NCBI RefSeq assembly: GCF_017254915.1
Contig: NZ_JAFKCT010000001.1
Location: 248,001-312,000 of the forward strand
Direction of reading: 5' to 3'
DNA from: Algoriphagus oliviformis
Lineage (GTDB): Bacteria; Bacteroidota; Bacteroidia; Cytophagales; Cyclobacteriaceae
Length of the DNA stretch: 64,000 bases
The notes under the pieces are model-generated. The model did not search any database. It had not been told where the DNA came from and worked only from the letters and a program-made list of their open reading frames with translations. Each line of letters begins with the position of its first letter. Within the stretch, counting starts at the first letter, position 1. Positions 1-8,994 of this stretch are shown piece after piece. The translations under genes and the position numbers were made by a program.

Positions 1-2
1 AT

Positions 3-344
3 GTGCTTAATATCAACCAGAAAACGTATTCTAGTTTGGAATTGGGCAAATCAAAATTAACAGTGGATCGAATTCATCAACTTGCGGAACTTTATCACGT
101 AACACCGGACTATTTTCTTGGAGATGAACTACCAGTAATTAACTTCAACAATACAGGATCAAAAAGTAATAGCAACAGCGGCTATATTCACACCTACATC
201 AATGATAAAAATACCGACTCTTTTTATGAGAGAATAATATCCGAAAAGGATAACCTGATAAAAGAAAAAGATTCGCAAATCTCCACCCTCAAAGAAATGA
301 TTGAGGTTTTAAAGAGTAAAATTGAAATACTAAACACGAAATAA
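3..344 (+). CDS. XRE-family HTH regulator, 5' end cut by the window
   Basis: The first complete codon lies at base 3 and the reading frame is open to the window edge, so the true start is upstream. The visible N-terminus contains the second half of a Cro/C1-type helix-turn-helix (helices around the NQKTYSSLELGKSKL and VDRIHQLAELY stretches, then the usual PDYFLG ending). A linker with an Asn/Ser-rich SNSNSG motif follows, and then a charged coiled coil of about 35 residues that probably dimerises the protein. The 3' end overlaps the next small HTH frame by one base (TAATT). Likely a DNA-binding regulator of the neighbouring accessory genes; the target is not visible. Confidence 0.75.
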   Translation: MLNINQKTYSSLELGKSKLTVDRIHQLAELYHVTPDYFLGDELPVINFNNTGSKSNSNSGYIHTYINDKNTDSFYERIISEKDNLIKEKDSQISTLKEMIEVLKSKIEILNTK

Positions 345-622
345 TTACAAGCATTGGATTAATACTGAACACACTTATCATCGACAAAAATCTAAATGTA
401 GCAGAGGTTGCAATTGGTTCAGAAATTCCAAAAGAGGAGCTAATTGCAACTATTGAAGGTAAAAAGAAAATTACAATTGAAAACGCTTTAAAATTGGGTA
501 AATTTTTTGGAATACCTGGAGAATTCTTTTTCACAGATAATGCATTGATTAATCACAATAATATCGGGGATCGAAGTAATAGTAACAGTGGCTTTATAGG
601 TACGTATAATAATAACGATTAA
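344..622 (+). CDS. Second small XRE-like HTH protein without a canonical start codon
   Basis: This frame is open from 326 to 622 and encodes about 90 residues that look like a complete helix-turn-helix (IGLILNTL, NVAEVAIGSEIPKEEL, KKKITIENALKLGKFFG, then GEFFF). It ends in NNIGDRSNSNSGFIGTYNN, which mirrors the SNSNSGYIHTYIN segment of the preceding protein, so the two are paralogous. There is no ATG, GTG or TTG at the N-terminus. The chosen start is ATT at 344, whose A is the last base of the upstream stop (TAATT, like the common TAATG coupling). It could instead be made by frameshifting from the upstream gene, or be a decayed gene. The protein homology is clear; expression is unproven. Confidence 0.5.
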   Translation: MTSIGLILNTLIIDKNLNVAEVAIGSEIPKEELIATIEGKKKITIENALKLGKFFGIPGEFFFTDNALINHNNIGDRSNSNSGFIGTYNNND

Positions 623-673
623 AAGTAGAAGAAGGTAATTTATACAAGCCTAAAAAACTATATAAATTAGACC

Positions 674-3600
674 CTATATTTTGAATTCGTTATGGATTTG
701 GACACGCAAATAAGTTCGATTCTCCATCTTAAATTGTAACTTTTCTTGAGTATCCAGTCCCTCTCTTATGAGGGTTGCCAGATTTTTGACGATAAATGGA
801 ATATCATCTTGATCATAATCAAGAGACAAAAGCCTCTCTTTAAACGTAAGAGAGACTGCACCCATAGCAAAACTTATTTGTGGAACAAGTCTTAATATAA
901 AATGTCTTGCCTTAGTCAAATAGTCATCCGATTTTCCCGGAATCAGGTTATTAATTGTTAAATAACTTTCACCCTCAACAAAGGCAGTCAAAATTGGTTC
1001 AATAGATAATATTCTTTCTGCAATCTCGCTTAATTCAAATTTTGTCACCTGAAATCCTAGAACTCGCGCGAGTTGGGCCCTTGCAGCCAAACTAGGAAAC
1101 ATTTCAGCAACTCGGGTTTCGCTTTCTCTTAACCAAGTCAAAAACCAATATATCCATTTACGCAAAGAAAATCCTAACAGTTCCCTCAATTCGGATTCTT
1201 CAAGACTATTGCCTAATTCCTCTATAATTTTAGGATCAAAACCTGTTTTCAGGCTTACAATCTCAACCCATTCATCATAAAGCAGATCCAACGCAAGACT
1301 CTCTCTTCTTTTAATTAAATTCTCAAATTGATCAAAAAAATTGGAATTCCCTGTCTGCTCAGCCTTATACCAGGCAAAAGACTTACTAAAAATATTTTTA
1401 GTTGAAGTTCTTGCATTCTCTTCGGTATGTAATCTAAATAGCAAGCTTTTAGCGTTCTGCGACAAAGACCTATTTTCATTAACACTAGAAACTTCATCCA
1501 AAAATCTTGTAAGTGGATCATTTATCGTTAAACATTGATCACTTTTTGAAAAAATTTGCTTTTGCAAATTTACCCATGCATCTGGAGCTTCGGATTTATT
1601 TTCAAAAGCTATGACATTGCCGGGAACAATAAGTACAACGCCTTGGGCTGCGGTACCAGCTCGTCCAGCTCGTCCAGCTACGTTTAAAATTTCATGTGCC
1701 AAAAGTTTTTCGGTTAAGGCGGTATCTTCATCGAATCGGTCGTCACCTGCGATTATGACAACCTCTACAGGTAAATTGATTCCTTGTGCTAAGGTCGCTG
1801 TTGCAACAATTGCATTTATGCCACTTTTGGATTTGAAGAGCAACTCATTCAATTGCCTTTCTACAGGAAGCAATAAACCGTGATGGGTTGCAACTTGTTT
1901 GTCCAAACTAAAAAAAGAATGTTTGAGATCCCCAAGTTCAATGTTCAGACTTTCCATTCGCTTTGAGTGTAGATTGCTAAAAGTCCTAAAACTCAAATCT
2001 CTTTGATCTAAAAGTTCATTTAAATACTTTGAGGTACTTTTTGCTACAATCGGATTATTTACAAAAACTAAGGTTTTGATTCCTGAATTAACAAAAAATG
2101 AAGCCAATTCTGCGGCAACCTGGTTCCTGTTACTACTGATGGACCAAAAATTGTTCATTCCAAGATTAACTTTTTTACCCGATAATTTCCCAATAAAAAA
2201 ATCATTACCTCTGCTTGCGTCCCAGATATTACGCAGACTGAAAATCTGATGGGGTGTTGCTAATATTTTCTTTTTCAATGTGCTAGGCGGACCACTCTTG
2301 GGTTTCTTTCTAGGAGTAGACTTAATTAATGTTTTCAATTCTTCCAACTCGTGATTGGGATATACGATACAACCTTGAAGCTGCCTAGTGGGCTTCCAGT
2401 TTGAAGTAAAAGCAACACATTTCCTGTCAGTAATTTTACTTACCCAATCAGCTATTTCCGATCCATTCTCAACCATTGCTGACATTAACAAGAAATCAGA
2501 ATTGGGAACTTCTGTGAACAATCGTAGTAAGCAATACATAGCATCGAGGCTTCTCTTGTCAAGTCTATCTTCTCTACCATTTACTAGGTGAAATTCATCG
2601 AAAACCACCAGACCAATCTCCGTGAAACTTTCCGAACTCATATCTAGAACTGTCAGGCAACGCTCTGGTGTCATTACGTTTATCGTTGATAACACCTCAT
2701 TATTCAAATCCGTAAATTCCCCACCAATCTCCAGCAAATCGGTGTCGATGTTATTAAAGAGGATTTTTAAATCTCGATTGATTTGATCCTCTAGTGCATG
2801 CGTCGGAACTAAATACAAAACCGAACGTCCAGCCATCATTGTGGAGGCTATCTTTAATTCCGCGACAGTTGTCTTTCCAGCGCCGGTTGGAAAAGTCAAT
2901 ACAGCGGAATTTCCGTGGTTTAAAAAGCCGGTTTTAATTGCATCAAAATGATTCTCCCATAAATATGGTCTTGTAATAGCCATCCTCTGCAAAAACATAA
3001 ACCAATCACTGCGATCTATATCAATTGGTGGTTCAACGTTAATAATACCCCTACTGATTAATTTTGGCTCTAACGTTTTTAGTAGTATTGCCAAATGGTA
3101 CTGGCCAGCATAACCGCTTTTAAATATTCCATCACCATATGAGACTTCCTGGACAGATAAATTAATAACTTCTTGAAAATATCCGTATTTTAAAGAAGTT
3201 ATACCCAGAAAAACCCCAGCCATTTGCTGAAGCCCCAATAGCAATTGATGCCATAAAAAATCCTCCGCTTCAATATTATTTTCAGTAGCAGTATAATTCT
3301 TAAAAATTGGTTGAATTGACCTTAAAGCCTCCAACTGACCACTTGCCAATAAAAGTATTGAATTAGAGAACTGATCTTTAACTGTATCTCCTTTAGTAGC
3401 AGATATTTTACCTGCAATCTCTGCCGCATCAGCAGGACTCTCTCCAATTAAAAACAACAAAATTGATGACATCCAGGCCGGAACTAATTGATAATCTAAA
3501 TTTTGACCAACATAGGCCTGGTCCCTAATTAATTGGAGCAAGTGATGCGCTGTTCCCGCTACGAATGCAGCAGATACATGGTTAACATTATTAACATTTA

Positions 3601-3814
3601 GTACTGTAAGTGATTCCAAATTATTTGCAAGCTTTCTCAATTCAGCAATATCAAGTCTTAGCCTTTTATCTATTTTCTTTGATCCGTCGAATCTGTGCCT
3701 AATTGAAACTATACGTGCATATATTCTGGTAAGATATTGGGGAAGGCCATCTGTTTCAGACCCATCAATTTGAGGGGCATTGCGGATGACCTGCTCTGTT
3801 TTCGAATTGTACAT
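674..3814 (-). CDS. Ski2-like SF2 helicase, HamB-like (putative Hachiman effector helicase)
   Basis: A 1046-aa superfamily-2 helicase. A helical N-terminal region of about 280 residues is followed by the motor: Walker A FPTGAGKT at 308-315, DEFH box at 406-409, SAM at 445-447, the Ski2-type HHGLLLPVER at 644-653, motif V ATATLAQGINLP at 671-682 and motif VI GRAGRAG at 714-720. A helical C-terminal third of over 300 residues matches no domain I recognise. It starts one base after the stop of the small nuclease gene upstream, so the two are translationally coupled. Gene order (nuclease then helicase) and sizes match Hachiman HamA-HamB, in which the helicase senses damaged or foreign DNA and releases the nuclease. 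AbpAB-like systems are an alternative. Confidence 0.8.
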   Translation of the reverse strand: MYNSKTEQVIRNAPQIDGSETDGLPQYLTRIYARIVSIRHRFDGSKKIDKRLRLDIAELRKLANNLESLTVLNVNNVNHVSAAFVAGTAHHLLQLIRDQAYVGQNLDYQLVPAWMSSILLFLIGESPADAAEIAGKISATKGDTVKDQFSNSILLLASGQLEALRSIQPIFKNYTATENNIEAEDFLWHQLLLGLQQMAGVFLGITSLKYGYFQEVINLSVQEVSYGDGIFKSGYAGQYHLAILLKTLEPKLISRGIINVEPPIDIDRSDWFMFLQRMAITRPYLWENHFDAIKTGFLNHGNSAVLTFPTGAGKTTVAELKIASTMMAGRSVLYLVPTHALEDQINRDLKILFNNIDTDLLEIGGEFTDLNNEVLSTINVMTPERCLTVLDMSSESFTEIGLVVFDEFHLVNGREDRLDKRSLDAMYCLLRLFTEVPNSDFLLMSAMVENGSEIADWVSKITDRKCVAFTSNWKPTRQLQGCIVYPNHELEELKTLIKSTPRKKPKSGPPSTLKKKILATPHQIFSLRNIWDASRGNDFFIGKLSGKKVNLGMNNFWSISSNRNQVAAELASFFVNSGIKTLVFVNNPIVAKSTSKYLNELLDQRDLSFRTFSNLHSKRMESLNIELGDLKHSFFSLDKQVATHHGLLLPVERQLNELLFKSKSGINAIVATATLAQGINLPVEVVIIAGDDRFDEDTALTEKLLAHEILNVAGRAGRAGTAAQGVVLIVPGNVIAFENKSEAPDAWVNLQKQIFSKSDQCLTINDPLTRFLDEVSSVNENRSLSQNAKSLLFRLHTEENARTSTKNIFSKSFAWYKAEQTGNSNFFDQFENLIKRRESLALDLLYDEWVEIVSLKTGFDPKIIEELGNSLEESELRELLGFSLRKWIYWFLTWLRESETRVAEMFPSLAARAQLARVLGFQVTKFELSEIAERILSIEPILTAFVEGESYLTINNLIPGKSDDYLTKARHFILRLVPQISFAMGAVSLTFKERLLSLDYDQDDIPFIVKNLATLIREGLDTQEKLQFKMENRTYLRVQIHNEFKI

Positions 3815-3815
3815 T

Positions 3816-4607
3816 TTAAGGTCTTTGGGTTTCTAAAAAGTCATAAATTTCAAACGCAAAATCATCCATCCATTTTCTTATATCAGGTTGACTAAATGTT
3901 AAAGCCTGACGTCGTAAATGGTCGGACCCTGAAATGCATCGGTCGTAGCCTTTAAAAAGCTTTTTTCGATGAGTCGGCGTGACACTATTTGGTAATGGAG
4001 TAATTCCTGCCCGGTAAATCCTTTTTGAGGTTTTATAAATATCATTTTCAACCATCTCGTCTATCTCATCTTCACTAAGATGTGACAATAGCATTGTAGT
4101 CCTAGAGACCAATTGGCTATCAAATTCTCCCTTTTCGAATAATTTGAATTCTGGCCAAACTAATTTTTTTAAAGTAGGCCGGGGATTCTCAGTATATTTG
4201 TCCTCGGCGATTATCAATGCCTCCATTTTGTTGTCGGCAGTAAGAATTATGGCAAGTCCATCAATACCATGCTGTGCAGGATTGTCATGTGGAGGATAAG
4301 ATATAATCTGGATTCCGGGTTGTTCCAATCGAATTGAAATCCAAGTCATCATTTGGAAAAGCCATCCATCGCGCTTCCACCTTTCTTCATCAGAATTTAC
4401 CGTCATTTGCCTTTGAGCTCTATCTATCATAACATCCGTAGAAGCAGAAACTCCTTTATGTTTTGCGGAAAGAATTGATGCCACATGCCTGTGCTTCCCC
4501 AATAATAACAGCCCCACCTGTCCTGCGAGCTTTTTAAAATCATTGACAACCATCTCCCTTTCGTAAAACAATGGTGCATGGTCAGTTAGCTTAAATATTA
4601 ATGGCAT
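3816..4607 (-). CDS. HamA-like PD-(D/E)xK nuclease (DUF1837-type) of a Hachiman-like pair
   Basis: A 263-aa soluble protein. The strands around residues 113-137 carry HGIDG with Asp116 and then IIAEDK with Glu135 and Lys137. This is the D...ExK core of PD-(D/E)xK nucleases and resembles the HG-D-G and E-x-K blocks of DUF1837/HamA. The remainder is alpha-helical. It is the first gene of a two-gene unit with the Ski2-like helicase (stop TAA, one base, ATG). In described Hachiman systems HamA is a DNase held inactive by HamB until infection. Assignment to the HamA family is by motif and context, so a divergent nuclease-helicase system is possible. An AT-rich gap of 178 bases upstream probably holds its promoter. 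Confidence 0.6.
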   Translation of the reverse strand: MPLIFKLTDHAPLFYEREMVVNDFKKLAGQVGLLLLGKHRHVASILSAKHKGVSASTDVMIDRAQRQMTVNSDEERWKRDGWLFQMMTWISIRLEQPGIQIISYPPHDNPAQHGIDGLAIILTADNKMEALIIAEDKYTENPRPTLKKLVWPEFKLFEKGEFDSQLVSRTTMLLSHLSEDEIDEMVENDIYKTSKRIYRAGITPLPNSVTPTHRKKLFKGYDRCISGSDHLRRQALTFSQPDIRKWMDDFAFEIYDFLETQRP

Positions 4608-4785
4608 TGATATTTACAATATTTTCAGATTAAGAAATAAATATCTCATAATTCCAGAAAACTCGGAAGAATAAGAGTTTATATCAACCATTTCCAAAAA
4701 TTAAAAAACAATTGATTACAATAGTTCTAGAGGTGGAATGGAGGAATTAGATAACGTCAGTTTATTAAATCACCTTACGTTTTGC

Positions 4786-5721
4786 TTATATACCTTTCAT
4801 TATTTCATGTATACCCAAAAATATATTTCCTGTCTGAGCCGCGTATCTTCTTTTTCTAGCAAGCAATTGAATCAAGTCAATTCTCCCTTCTAACACTGCC
4901 ATTAAATCGCTTCCATCCATCAATATCATTAATTTTCTCCCCGCTGAATGCGCTTGAATTGCGTCAGGAGAAAAACCATTAATAGAAATAAATAACCCCA
5001 AAGTGTTTTCGAGTCGCCTGCCTAATTTACCACTGAATGAATCTAAGGAACTTATGTCAATGGGGTCTTTGTGCCATTTTGCTTCAAGAAGAAAATCATT
5101 ATTTTCAAACGTGAACATTCCATCTATCTGTTCACCAACTATCTTGAACGATGCTTTTGAATCTAAATCAAAGAGATTGAATAGATCTTTTAATAATTTC
5201 TCAAGCTGATAGCCTCGCTTTTGGGGGTCACTTGAACTCAACAGTGCGTAAAAGTCAATTTTTGTTTCTTCAAGCTTTTCCCTTACTGCTGTTTTTTTCA
5301 ATTGCTCATGAAAAACTTTCTTTCTTCTGTTTTCAATTTCTTCTTGTTCTTTGATTTGGACTAAATGGCCTTGAGAAACCTTTCTTAGCGCATTGACGGC
5401 TTCCTTAGCATTTTTTTCTTTCTCTTCCCCATCATCAAGTTGTCTAAGATGAGTGAAGTCATTCATGTTGCATATTTCATAGACAAGTTTAAGCAAATCA
5501 TTCTGTGTTTTTTCCTCGTTTTTAACAAGTAAGTCAACCAGGCGTGAACAGATATTTCTTTTGTAGTCATTCCAATCCAAATATGAGAGTATCAGCTTAT
5601 TCGAAATCGTATGGTCAAAAAAACTTCTAAGGTCCGATTTATACCAATAGATTGTTGTTAAAGCTATTTTAAGCGCATTTACTGCTGTAGCTGAAATTTT
5701 CTTCATTACACTTTTTTTCAA
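4786..5721 (-). CDS. Mrr-like restriction endonuclease domain protein
   Basis: 311 aa. Residues 1-150 are helical and highly charged, with a long predicted coiled coil at about 95-150. The C-terminal half is a restriction-endonuclease-like fold of the Mrr type: GYQLE at 170-174, GEQIDG with Asp200, LLEAKW with Glu213 and Lys215, then the Mrr-style LGLFISINGFSPDA strand-helix. This gives an intact E...D...ExK catalytic set. No methylase or helicase is adjacent, so it could be a stand-alone modification-dependent nuclease or part of the neighbouring Hachiman-like unit, which lies upstream of its 3' end on the same strand with 178 bases between. Substrate unknown. Confidence 0.65.
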   Translation of the reverse strand: MKKSVMKKISATAVNALKIALTTIYWYKSDLRSFFDHTISNKLILSYLDWNDYKRNICSRLVDLLVKNEEKTQNDLLKLVYEICNMNDFTHLRQLDDGEEKEKNAKEAVNALRKVSQGHLVQIKEQEEIENRRKKVFHEQLKKTAVREKLEETKIDFYALLSSSDPQKRGYQLEKLLKDLFNLFDLDSKASFKIVGEQIDGMFTFENNDFLLEAKWHKDPIDISSLDSFSGKLGRRLENTLGLFISINGFSPDAIQAHSAGRKLMILMDGSDLMAVLEGRIDLIQLLARKRRYAAQTGNIFLGIHEIMKGI

Positions 5722-6257
5722 ATTGGTTTTAAGAATGATTTATTCTTTTAAATTTTAATCCAATTACTAATTATATGGAAGAATTCTTCCACCGCTCTAT
5801 GAGTATTCAAATATTCTATAAGATTGGGTGGGATTTGCAATCTCGCACTTCTATCCTTAGCATTTTTTTGGCTTTTTAATTTCACCACTCATGCATATCT
5901 CCCCTTCCTTTCCCGAAATGCTTCGGGACGGGCGTCCTCTAGGAGAAGGCGATCAAGTGGTGGTGGATAAAATATCCGCGTACATTCCGGATTGCCCTAG
6001 TCAGTGGCCTGAGCATTTGGGAGAAACGGAAGATCAAGAAATCCCCGAAATGCTGGAATAATTCGATTAATTAGAGGTTGGCAATTGGGTGGTAGTGAGT
6101 TGGGTGGTAGTGAGTTGGTTTCTCAAGAAAAGAAAAAACTAAGGGACAAAAAATACCCAGTACAGGGTATTTTTAGGGTAAAAGAGAAAAAATGAGGGGG
6201 AAAGGAGGTTTTTTGGGTGGGAATATGAAGTTTTTGAACAGATAAAAGGATGGCGCT
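5722..6257. other. Gene-poor gap with dispersed repeats
   Basis: This 536-base stretch holds pieces of several repeat families also seen near 14,300-16,400: a gggtgggatttgcaat block near 5826, a cccgaaatgcttcggg inverted repeat near 5913, a 15-base tandem (ttgggtggtagtgag) twice at 6085-6114, and the hairpin listed separately at 6148-6174. A 47-codon frame (5918-6061) is open but its first codons fall inside the dispersed repeat, so I do not call it a gene. Confidence 0.5.
6148..6174. repeat. Dispersed hairpin repeat, copy A
   Basis: Inverted repeat aaaaaatacc / gggtattttt around a short centre (cagtaca). Flanking bases (actaaggga before, agggtaaaagag after) are shared with copies at about 14811 and 15085, which makes this a mobile or structural repeat family rather than a chance terminator. 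All three copies lie in the accessory part of the window. Confidence 0.6.
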
Positions 6258-7214
6258 CTACTTCCCTCGTATATCCATTAAACCTATCGGCTCATACAAA
6301 TTACAGTAAACCTCAATCCCAAACTTGATAACAAGAGCAATAATCGAAGCAGCTAGAAAAGTAGCCCCAATGCCAATGTCTGCCAAGCATGTCAAGATTG
6401 ACGTCCGGATGTATCCCTTATTGAGTACCATTCTGGCACCACCATTATACCATACCTTGTAAATTTCACTCTCTGGATTACATAAGGAATTGTGGATTAC
6501 TCTTTTTATGGAATGAAAAATCGTCTTACCCATCTCTTCATTTTCAATTTTCTGATCAGGGCTCGGCAGTGCTTTCCGCTCCGTATAGGGCAGCTGTTTT
6601 AAAGAAAAATCATGAACCAAGTAGATAAGCTCTTTAGTTGAATTCGGAGTAGAATTGCCCAATTCTGCAAAAATTTCACTCTCATTTAAGTTTTGAATTA
6701 TCTTAATTACCTCTTTTTCAATTTCAACTTCGTCAAACTGTGCCTTATTAGGACTCTTCAACGAACAAAGAGCTACCTCTTCATTAAACCTATTTATTAT
6801 CTCAGAATGAAAAGCTTCTCTTTTTCTCTGAGACTTTATCACTTTCTCATTTAATAAAACTTCCTTAATAAAAGGCTTTGCATTTTCGATGTCCTGCTTC
6901 CGTATGTAACAAATAGCAAGTAGAGATATCGATTCTAGGTAAATCCTCGTATTATCGTTAAGTACTATCTTATTTGATTTGAGGCCAGATAATGCCAAAT
7001 CATACTCTCCTAAATTAATTGCTAATTCATATAGTTTATTCTTCGACTGACACAGCCGAACAAGATGACCAGTCGGCCTGAGTAGTTGCTGCAATTCTAA
7101 AACTATTTCTTTTGCTCTGATAATATCCAATTTATTTATTGCATCATCAAGCCTAGGCTCCAATTCTCTTAGTCTTACCTTTTGCTTGGCTGTAAGTTTA
7201 TTTACCATTTTCAA
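6258..7214 (-). CDS. Unknown helical-repeat protein with C-terminal membrane segment
   Basis: 318 aa, not recognised. Residues 1-120 look like TPR-type helical hairpins (for example LDDAINKLDIIRAKEIVLELQQLL and the ELAINLGEYDLALSGLK block). A charged helical middle follows, and residues about 272-300 form one or two hydrophobic helices that could anchor the protein in a membrane. It is the third gene of a unit running from the HTH-ImmA/IrrE protease (7795-8988) through the 183-aa protein; the gap to its neighbour is 20 bases. In such a cassette a membrane-tailed protein could be the effector, but that is inference from context only. Confidence 0.6.
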   Translation of the reverse strand: MKMVNKLTAKQKVRLRELEPRLDDAINKLDIIRAKEIVLELQQLLRPTGHLVRLCQSKNKLYELAINLGEYDLALSGLKSNKIVLNDNTRIYLESISLLAICYIRKQDIENAKPFIKEVLLNEKVIKSQRKREAFHSEIINRFNEEVALCSLKSPNKAQFDEVEIEKEVIKIIQNLNESEIFAELGNSTPNSTKELIYLVHDFSLKQLPYTERKALPSPDQKIENEEMGKTIFHSIKRVIHNSLCNPESEIYKVWYNGGARMVLNKGYIRTSILTCLADIGIGATFLAASIIALVIKFGIEVYCNLYEPIGLMDIRGK

Positions 7215-7234
7215 CGTATTTATAAAATAAAAAC

Positions 7235-7786
7235 TTAGAAATTCTCCGCCAACTTCAACATTGCCTTAGCCACTGCCCTTCCAGATTCATCGTATTCTTC
7301 ATGGGGATAGCTATGCCGTTCGTTGAGCAGGTAAAGTTCCTTGTAAAGCTGAAAAGGGTTTTGGGATCCGCCCACCCAAGCGATCACGATATCAAGCATT
7401 TCATTCATCACCGGCTGGTAGGTCATGCGCCCATCTGAGCCCCGTACTCCCTTATTGTCACTTTTGCGCTTGCCCAGATTGAGGAAGATGTTCTTTTCAT
7501 CATAGATGATCTCCCGCATCTGCTTGGAGTTCTCACCTTTTGGTAAATGATCGATCAACAGCTTTCGAATTCCTTTGTAGTAGATGTTATACTTCTCTTC
7601 GGGGCTGTCCAGTTGCTTTCCGACCAACTGCTTCAATTCGTCGATCTCTTCCAGTGCTCCGGTGTCTCCGGAAATGGTCAACTGCTTGCCTTTCTTTTCG
7701 TGAGCGCGCTGAAGTAGTTCAAGCCGCTCCAAATCCGCTTGACTCAGCTCCTGTTCTTTTTTGCTTTTTTTATTTTCCTCTGCCAT
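7235..7786 (-). CDS. Unknown 183-aa soluble protein of the ImmA/IrrE cassette
   Basis: Not recognised. The first 70 residues are lysine/glutamate-rich and probably coiled coil; the rest is a compact helical domain with a conserved-looking YQPVMNEMLDIVIAWVGG segment and a C-terminal AVAKAMLKLAENF helix. It sits 8 bases after the protease gene and 20 bases before the membrane-tailed gene, so the three are almost certainly co-transcribed. It could be the protein that the metalloprotease cleaves, as in IrrE/DdrO and ImmA/ImmR pairs, but it shows no HTH. Confidence 0.6.
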   Translation of the reverse strand: MAEENKKSKKEQELSQADLERLELLQRAHEKKGKQLTISGDTGALEEIDELKQLVGKQLDSPEEKYNIYYKGIRKLLIDHLPKGENSKQMREIIYDEKNIFLNLGKRKSDNKGVRGSDGRMTYQPVMNEMLDIVIAWVGGSQNPFQLYKELYLLNERHSYPHEEYDESGRAVAKAMLKLAENF

Positions 7787-7794
7787 TATGGAGA

Positions 7795-8988
7795 TTATTT
7801 GAGTTCAAAGACTGCTTTAATTTTCTCACTGGCGACTTTAATTGATTCTTCGTTCCAGGAGATGGGATTTAATCTGCTTACCGCACTCTTACAGGTGGGA
7901 TAGGATTCCTTAAAGGCTCCGAAGAAGTTCTTACCGTAGAGCTCCTTCTGATACCAGGAATAAAATGAATAGACCAAGGAGGGGTGAATCTCATTGTCCT
8001 TGGCAAATCGCTCCACCATGTAGGGATTGTTGATGTAATTCTTGATGTAGTGAAATCCATCAACAGGCAGAAAGTAGTCCCTGGCAAAACTGTTTGCCTT
8101 CTCCTCGATCAAAAACAAATCCTGGTGATCAGAAAGATGGAAGTTGTTGGAAACCACTGTCTCATAATCAAAAAGCACATGGTGCAGCTCATGCAATAAG
8201 GTAAACCAAAGAGTAGGATACCGCTTCAAGTAATCGGTGATGACGATGCAGGGCTTGTCCTTGATGTTAAATGTCGCTCCTCGGACATGCGTGGTGTCCA
8301 GATAGTCCTGAAAGATGACGGTCACTCCTGCATTATATAGCGCTCTGCTGACGATATAAAGCCCATTGTTCACGTCCTGAGAATAGGGCTTGATCTTCAC
8401 AATGGTATCCTTCAGCCGGTTTCGGTCAAAAGGATTGGGGTTGTCGATCAGCCTGAAGGTCTGGTAGGCGGAGCGAACCCAAAAATCCTTCATCTTGTCG
8501 GAAAAGGGTCTTTTGGATCTGCTGTAGAGCGGTTCGACCAGTTGGGATTCATACTCAGCTATGGAATCATACCCAAAGTAGGCCAACACCTTCTCCACGA
8601 GTTCTTCGACCTCATCTCCCCCATCAAAGAATCCCCGTTTGGTCAGGGCTTTGACATCGAAGTTCTTCATCAGGAATTTAAGCTTCCTGGCTCGGTCAAT
8701 AGAGGCGATGTTTTCGGGATTTTGGTTTCTGAGGACCATCCTGATAAACTCATGCACGTCGACATCCAAAAATTCAGCGACTTTCACGACATGGATCAGG
8801 TTGGGCTGCTTGGCGCTGCCATCGAGGATTTCCTCAAAGACGTCCTTGTCTACATTGAGCAGTTTCAGTGCTCTGGTTTTACTGATTCCGTACTCAGCGA
8901 TCTTTTCCTCGAATCGTTCTTTTACGTCAAAAACCGAATCATCTTTGAAGATGTCCTGAAGGAGTCTTTCAACGTCTAGATTTTTCAT
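7795..8988 (-). CDS. HTH plus ImmA/IrrE-type zinc metalloprotease
   Basis: 397 aa. The N-terminal third contains an XRE-like helix-turn-helix (residues about 28-86, with SKTRALKLLNVDKDVFEEIL and LIHVVKVAEFLDVDVHEF). The C-terminal half is an ImmA/IrrE peptidase: HELHH at 266-270 gives the two zinc histidines and the catalytic glutamate, and EEKANSFARDYFLP at 295-308 gives the third ligand and the family signature. Proteins of this type bind DNA and cleave a repressor when triggered. It is the first gene of a three-gene unit; a repeated palindromic site just upstream (8995-9060) suggests autoregulation. Confidence 0.85.
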   Translation of the reverse strand: MKNLDVERLLQDIFKDDSVFDVKERFEEKIAEYGISKTRALKLLNVDKDVFEEILDGSAKQPNLIHVVKVAEFLDVDVHEFIRMVLRNQNPENIASIDRARKLKFLMKNFDVKALTKRGFFDGGDEVEELVEKVLAYFGYDSIAEYESQLVEPLYSRSKRPFSDKMKDFWVRSAYQTFRLIDNPNPFDRNRLKDTIVKIKPYSQDVNNGLYIVSRALYNAGVTVIFQDYLDTTHVRGATFNIKDKPCIVITDYLKRYPTLWFTLLHELHHVLFDYETVVSNNFHLSDHQDLFLIEEKANSFARDYFLPVDGFHYIKNYINNPYMVERFAKDNEIHPSLVYSFYSWYQKELYGKNFFGAFKESYPTCKSAVSRLNPISWNEESIKVASEKIKAVFELK

Positions 8989-8994
8989 AGGGGC

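Noticed and set aside
5918..6061. 47-codon frame starting within a dispersed repeat
   Set aside because: Its first third is the cccgaaatgcttcggg repeat, and no family or start site supports it.
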